A DNA stretch of 64,000 bases from Diospyros lotus (taxonomy: Eukaryota; Streptophyta; Magnoliopsida; Ericales; Ebenaceae): assembly GCF_014633365.1 (NCBI RefSeq), contig NC_068341.1:682001-746000 (forward strand). Reading direction: 5' to 3'. The notes under the pieces were generated by a model that saw only the letters and a list, made by a program, of their open reading frames with translations, was not told where the DNA came from and searched no databases. Below, piece by piece: positions 59,341 through 64,000 of the stretch (the stretch's first letter is position 1; every line of letters begins with the position of its first letter). Made by a program: the position numbers and the translations under genes.

Positions 59341-59995
59341 ATTCCTGCATCGCTCCTTGTGGGCCAGGCTCAGTCCAATGGGCCGACCCAATTACCAAGA
59401 ACCTAGAAAGTCCAGGCGACCTTGTCAAAGAGAGCTCATAAACCACTGAAATCCAAAACTCATAAAGTAAGCATTCCGCGAGCTCCCAGTAAAACCTATA
59501 GCAAGCTCTTAACGATCGACTGACGAGCTAGTAGCAAAACCCTCAGTTCGCTTGATCGCTCAGGTCGCTGGCCTAAAACCGCTAGGTCGCATAAGTGGTA
59601 AAACTACCGAAGAGTCAGAGGTAGGGACTATTCACTTTTTCTGCAACAGCCCATGCCCCTCGTAATGAGGATTCCACTCCCGATTTTGTGTAGACGATAA
59701 GGGCTGTTTGTCCCCCATTAGTAATCGTTGTATTTCTATATGTTATCTAAATTGTAAAGGCACCTCAATATAAATAAGAATCAGAGATATCATGAGGGGC
59801 AAAGATAGAAATAATAATCATACATTGCCATTCTGAAAGAATAATCAGAGTGCGGTAGTGAAATAGGTATTGTTCTGGCCGAACCACATAAAAAATTCTA
59901 GTGTCGACTCATGTTCGAGAACTTTGTTTTCTTCTTCTTGACACTTTGGACTTATTCACCGCGGCCCAAAAATAAATCGGGGTCGGCTGAAATTG
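59341..59995 (+). repeat. Probable LTR relic
   Basis: The block is GC-richer than its flanks, has TATAAATAAG at 59769-59778, and ends with text common in plant gypsy LTR U5 regions (TTCTGGCCGAACCAC near 59873). No coding region or second LTR is present. Confidence 0.35.
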
Positions 59996-60614
59996 AACGT
60001 CGACATAAACAAATAAAATAGGGATACAAATAGAGGGTAGAATATTGAGTGTGATTGGAGTAACCACAATTTTTGAAATAAAAAAAGAATGAGGAGTGAA
60101 TTATTTATAATATAATATAGAGTAGAATAGGGAGCGTGGTTGGAGATAACTTAACATATAAGTTAGAAAAACTAGATATAAAAATATTTTTAGATAAAAA
60201 TATTTTTTATTATATTTATTAAACTTATTTACTAATTCTTAAAAAATTAGTTACATGTTTTCTAATGTATTTTAAAATATTTAATAAAAATTTTAAAATA
60301 CTTTTTATATTTGTCTTGATTATTTTATATCTTAATTTAAAAAATATTTTAATTTTATTTTAATACAAAATTATGTTGTTGATTTTAATAAATACTACTT
60401 AATAAACTATTAAGAAAGCACCACGTTTAAGGCACGGGTATAAATAAAAAATGAAGTTAAATGAAATATCTTAATAATACATAAACCAATTAATGGTTTC
60501 GTACTGTACCTACAGCGACGATGCAGCCAACATCGTAGTGGAATCTGGACAGCTGATCAAAGCCTGAAAATGACATACTCTAGGCCGTCGGCATCTCCGA
60601 CCAGGAATCAGAAA
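59996..60614. other. AT-rich spacer
   Basis: No gene or element is recognised. Confidence 0.4.
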
Positions 60615-60860
60615 TATTGCCCGTATGGGCAGCTCAGTTGCTCAAGAAGGAGGCACAAAATATTTTTCGTGATAAATTTTGGATCAAAACCGATGATTGA
60701 GTCTCGCAAGCGGCAATGTGGGGTACCTCTCTCCAAAGTGAGGGGACTCCTTGTACGCGGTGAGGTCGAGTCTAGCCACTGCGTCCGGCTGAGTCACTAT
60801 GATTAACCTCCCCCACGTCTTGTCGGGCTGGGTGTGGGGGGCGCCCGGAGTGAGCGATTT
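60615..60860 (+). repeat. Possible tRNA-derived SINE
   Basis: GGGCAGCTCAGTTGCTCAAG (60627) resembles a polymerase III A box and AGGTCGAGTCTAG (60763) a B box. They are followed by GATTAACCTCCCCCACGTC, text similar to the body of plant SINEs. The A-to-B spacing is wide, so the call is tentative. Confidence 0.4.
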
Positions 60861-60984
60861 CACCTTGACCAAGGAATCAGAACTATTTATGGCAGAGTTA
60901 TGATGTGGGATTGGATTGGAGGTAAATAGATAGATAGGACAGCCGGGAAAGGATAATAAAATATTAGACATGTGCCATTTTGTT

Positions 60985-61162
60985 TGAGTGCGATTTTGTT
61001 CACCCTTTTTAACGGGTGACCATCACCCTCAGTGTTTTAAGAATAAAAAATAATAAAACGACAGTTAAATATTATCTTTCATGCAGTCGTTCTGTTATTT
61101 TTAACCCTCAACATACTGAGAGTAATGGTCAACCAATTAAAGAGGTGAACAAAATCGCACTC
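60985..61162. mobile_element. Fold-back MITE
   Basis: Long inverted repeats starting GAGTGCGATTTTGTTCACC and ending with the exact reverse complement make nearly the whole 178 bases able to fold back. It is flanked by ATTTTGTT (60977-60984 and 61163-61170). The 8-bp duplication suggests hAT, with one base of ambiguity at the left end. Confidence 0.85.
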
Positions 61163-61170
61163 ATTTTGTT

Positions 61171-61398
61171 CACCATGATTGACTTTAGTCCAGTTCGAAA
61201 ACGTTATTTTGGTTCCCTATCTTATCCATCACCCTATTTCTCTCTCCTCTCTCCTTTCTTTCTGCTGACTCATTGATCGTTGCTTGCCTTTGCTGCCTCC
61301 TCGACCCACTACGCAACAACGAGGTCAACGAGTTGACAGTAGCAAGAGGAAATAGAGAGAGAGGAGAGAGAAACGACGAGCAACGTCACGGCAGCGAG
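61171..61398 (+). other. Foreign sequence upstream of the truncated terpene synthase
   Basis: CT-rich and then GC-richer DNA without similarity to the intron that precedes the same exon in the intact locus. It ends in GCAGCGAG immediately before the exon. Source unknown. Confidence 0.4.
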
Positions 61399-62282
61399 GT
61401 GGGATACAAGTACATTAGAATCACTTCCAGAGTACATGAAAGTATTTTACCAAGCAATCTTAGATGTTTACACAGAAATTGAGGAGGAGACTACAAAAGA
61501 AGGAAAACCCTACTATGTACACTATTCAAAAGAAGCTGTAAGACTAAGACCTATATTCTTGAGTTGATTGGATTGACAATATATATATTGACATGGATTG
61601 CAAGTACCATATAGTTAGATGTGGCTTAACAATTAACATGCCATTGTATTCTCGTCAGATGAAAAAACTTTGTTGTGCCTATCATGCTGAGACGGAGTGG
61701 TGTCACAATAGTTATGTCCCCACAGTTGAAGAGTACCTGAAGGTTACAGTAGTGAGTTGCGGCTACCCATTGATTGCAACAATTAGCTCGATTGGCATGG
61801 GGGAGTTTGGGACGAAGCAAGCATTCAATTGGCTGTCAGAAGATCCTTTGATTCTTACAGAATCATCACTTCTTTGCAGGCTCATGGATGATATCACGAG
61901 CCACAAAGTAAATGATGACCAGAATGATAATTATAATAACAATATTTCTTATAGAACGATTAATTTGTGTGCTTTTTACTTGTTTCGATTTGAGCAGGAA
62001 AGGGAACATGTAGCCTCAGCAGTGGAGTGTTACGTGAACCAACATGGGGTTTCAGAACAAGAAGCAATAGATGAATTGAGAAAACGAGTTTCCAATTCAT
62101 GGAACATCATAAATGAGGAGCTACTCAAACCAAATGCATTCACTTCGATGCCTCTCCTGACTAGATTTTTAAACATGGCTCAAGTCATGGATCTCATATA
62201 CCAAGAGGAGGATGGTTACACAAATGCTCATCTTCTGCGAGACTATGTGACCTCTCTTATAATCGAGCCCACTATCATGTGA
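61399..62282 (+). pseudogene. Truncated terpene synthase duplicate (exons 5-7)
   Basis: Exons equivalent to 5 (61399-61537), 6 (61659-61907) and 7 (from about 61999) of the gene at 25547-27934 are present, with the same lengths for exons 5 and 6. Exons 1-4, with the RDR and DDxxD motifs, are absent, so no catalysis is possible. The second metal-site text [10 protein letters not shown] remains. The acceptor of the last intron is TTTCGA instead of TTTCAG, and an indel has removed the intron's stop, so exon 6, the intron and exon 7 now form one open frame (61593-62282). The C-terminus DYVTSLIIEPTIM and stop are intact and show what the hAT element destroyed in the other copy. Confidence 0.88.
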
Positions 62283-63110
62283 GCAGAATGGGCATTAATA
62301 ATAACGTGTAATATTAATCTGTTTCCATATGGGACAACTAATAATGTATTCCCATTTTTACTCCGGTAGCTTAATGTGTGGTACCTATATTACAATAAGG
62401 TTTTTCTTTCTATATATATATAATAAATAAAGCAACAATATCATTATGCATGTCGTCATAAATTACTAGTGTATTAATTAGTCATGCAGTGTATGGAGGC
62501 ACGAACTTGTGGAATAGAAACAATGGGACTAACAAGATTACCACGTCCAAATTATTGACTGAATGGGAGCCTTATGACCTCTTATTTGTAGCATTAAGTT
62601 CCCCTACTCGAGCAATGAAAACTAATCCTCGTGAAGACAAATTAATATGGTTGCAGTGGTGGTGGGTTAGCTTTAATTTGATGGTAAACTCAGCTGCTGT
62701 TAGCTGGTATTTGATTTTTTTTATTTATTATATTTGTCAAATAATTATATTTCTTTTGGTACGTACAAACAATTGAATTTTAAATATAAGAATTCAAATG
62801 AAAAAATTTAGACCGTGAATATTTGAAATTATAAATTTCAAAAGACATGATTTGGAAATCCTATTTGAACACTTGGCACATTTCATATTTAATTATGCAT
62901 TAGGAATATAAAAAATCACATCACATATTTTCGGTTCGCAACCAGTGCTGCTGGCTCAAGGTATATGCCCCTGAGGGCTATGCTTAAGGCCCCTAGAAAT
63001 GATAAGAGCAGGCAAGCAAAATAAAAATTGGTTTAATTTAATAAAAATTGTATCACATAGTGTATTTATCATATCGATAAAAACTGTATCCTGCCTAAAA
63101 TTTCTAGGCG
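62283..63110 (+). repeat. Duplicated downstream region of the terpene synthase
   Basis: Matches 29058-29703 and then 44616-44860, without the 15-kb block between them. It gives the unoccupied form of the insertion site, near 62900. Confidence 0.75.
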
Positions 63111-63214
63111 GGATCTTTTGGGCATGGCTAGAATTCGAGAAGCTCGATTGGGCTAAAGATCTTGCTTAGCCATTATGCACTTGACCTATATAAAAAAATA
63201 AAACTCTAATACGT

Positions 63215-64000
63215 TGTTGCGGAAGACAACTAATTCAAAACAGAAAAGAGGTTAGAGCAATATATAATCAAATCAAATAGATATCGAACAAACCAGCCAA
63301 GAACACGATAGAGCAAGAGAAACTCCCTGTAAATAACTTGTCAAGGCTCAGATCTGGGTCAGTCCAGATTATACCACCCAAGTAACACCAAAATAGGGAC
63401 ACCAAGCCTCACGGAAGCTCACAAGGGACAAGCCACACAAGACCCCCAAATCGGAGCCCTAAACCCTCTCGGCCAGACCACCAATCTTCTTCCAAAACCA
63501 CACAGGTAACATTCACCACAAGATCCACCAAGGAACAAGAACGATCACAGAGATGTGAGACGAAGAACAGTACTCGAGAGCTTACCTCAAATGGATCTAT
63601 CGCGCTAAGTAAATAGAGGCTACTCACCGACCGACCATGGGCTTCCCAAAGGAAAGGAAGATCACTCCAAGAAGATGAGATCTGACCGAAGAAGGAAAGA
63701 ATCAGCTTACGGATCTCAGCCATCGAAGGAAAGGATCGGGAGAGCAAAGAGAGGAAGAGGGAGAGAGAGAGGCCGTCAAATGAGGGCAAAGAAGGCAGAA
63801 AAGATGCCTTTTATATGGTGGTACTAGGGCATGGTTGCAAAGGGCCATTTGGCTTGGGCTTGGGCTCGGCTTGGGCTTCCTTAAGCCTTGAGCAAATGGG
63901 CTCAGCCCATTTCTCCTCCAAAGGCCTAATTAAGGGCTTATGGCCCGACTTTTAATGGGCTGCCAATGGGTGGTATTTTGGACGGTACTTCAATCTCGGG
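63215..64000 (-). repeat. Third Copia-2-type LTR, runs off the window
   Basis: Starts TGTTGCGGAAG and matches the LTRs at 47938 and 57155 to the end of the window. Whether it is a solo LTR or part of a full element cannot be told. Confidence 0.92.

Overview
The window is nuclear DNA of a dicotyledonous plant. It is AT-rich, its genes have GT-AG introns, it carries an intron-containing plant-type elongator tRNA-Met gene, and most of it is transposon sequence of plant families (Ty1/copia and Ty3/gypsy-like LTR elements, CACTA, hAT, LINE and MITE types). The species cannot be fixed from the sequence. About four stretches are gene-like: a five-exon gene of unknown function (6030-7499, minus), a seven-exon terpene synthase (25547-27934, plus), a truncated duplicate of that synthase (61399-62282, plus), and a two-ORF cassette buried in retrotransposon sequence (49809-51199, plus).

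Layout. 1-4500: AT-rich intergenic DNA with a repeat-like GC-richer patch (2081-2820). 4530-4615: tRNA-Met. 5017-5430: LINE endonuclease relic. 6030-7499: unknown 241-residue protein gene. 8596-18357: old, stop-riddled Ty1/copia element (Copia-1), with a 2.6 kb solo LTR inserted in its integrase N-terminal coding region (5-bp target duplication CATAG). 18358-25420: intergenic DNA with LTR relics. 25467-29101: terpene synthase whose last exon is split by a 1.2 kb hAT element that itself holds a second hAT MITE; both have clean 8-bp target duplications. About 29704-44615: a 15 kb block absent from the duplicate synthase locus. It contains a 12.2 kb CACTA transposon (30151-42367, TSD ATC) carrying a broken transposase, a captured exon of the EBP1/PA2G4 gene, a second solo LTR (TSD AAGGG) and GA-rich minisatellites. 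Next to it lies an array of about 30 copies of the palindrome-based word ATCCGGAT.

47938-58014 is a second Ty1/copia element (Copia-2, minus strand) with two similar LTRs. Its gag, protease, integrase N-terminal part and RNase H remain, but the end of integrase and most of reverse transcriptase are replaced by about 5.2 kb of foreign DNA. That DNA carries, on the opposite strand, an apparent promoter, a leader with splice signals, an intact 181-codon ORF with a basic patch plus CX2CX4CX3C finger like the nucleic-acid-binding proteins of carla/vitiviruses, an intact intronless LOG-type cytokinin-activating enzyme ORF, a duplicated hairpin element, and then a gypsy-type LTR with a polypurine tract, bZIP-like repeats and a TATA box. 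This is the most unusual part of the window: a possible viral-type silencing suppressor and a hormone-activating enzyme travelling together on retroelement DNA.

58015-64000: AT-rich DNA, LTR and SINE relics, a fold-back MITE, the truncated terpene synthase copy (starting exactly at an exon boundary), and the start of a third Copia-2-type LTR that runs off the window. Exon boundaries come from reading frame, splice dinucleotides and family knowledge. No database search was possible.
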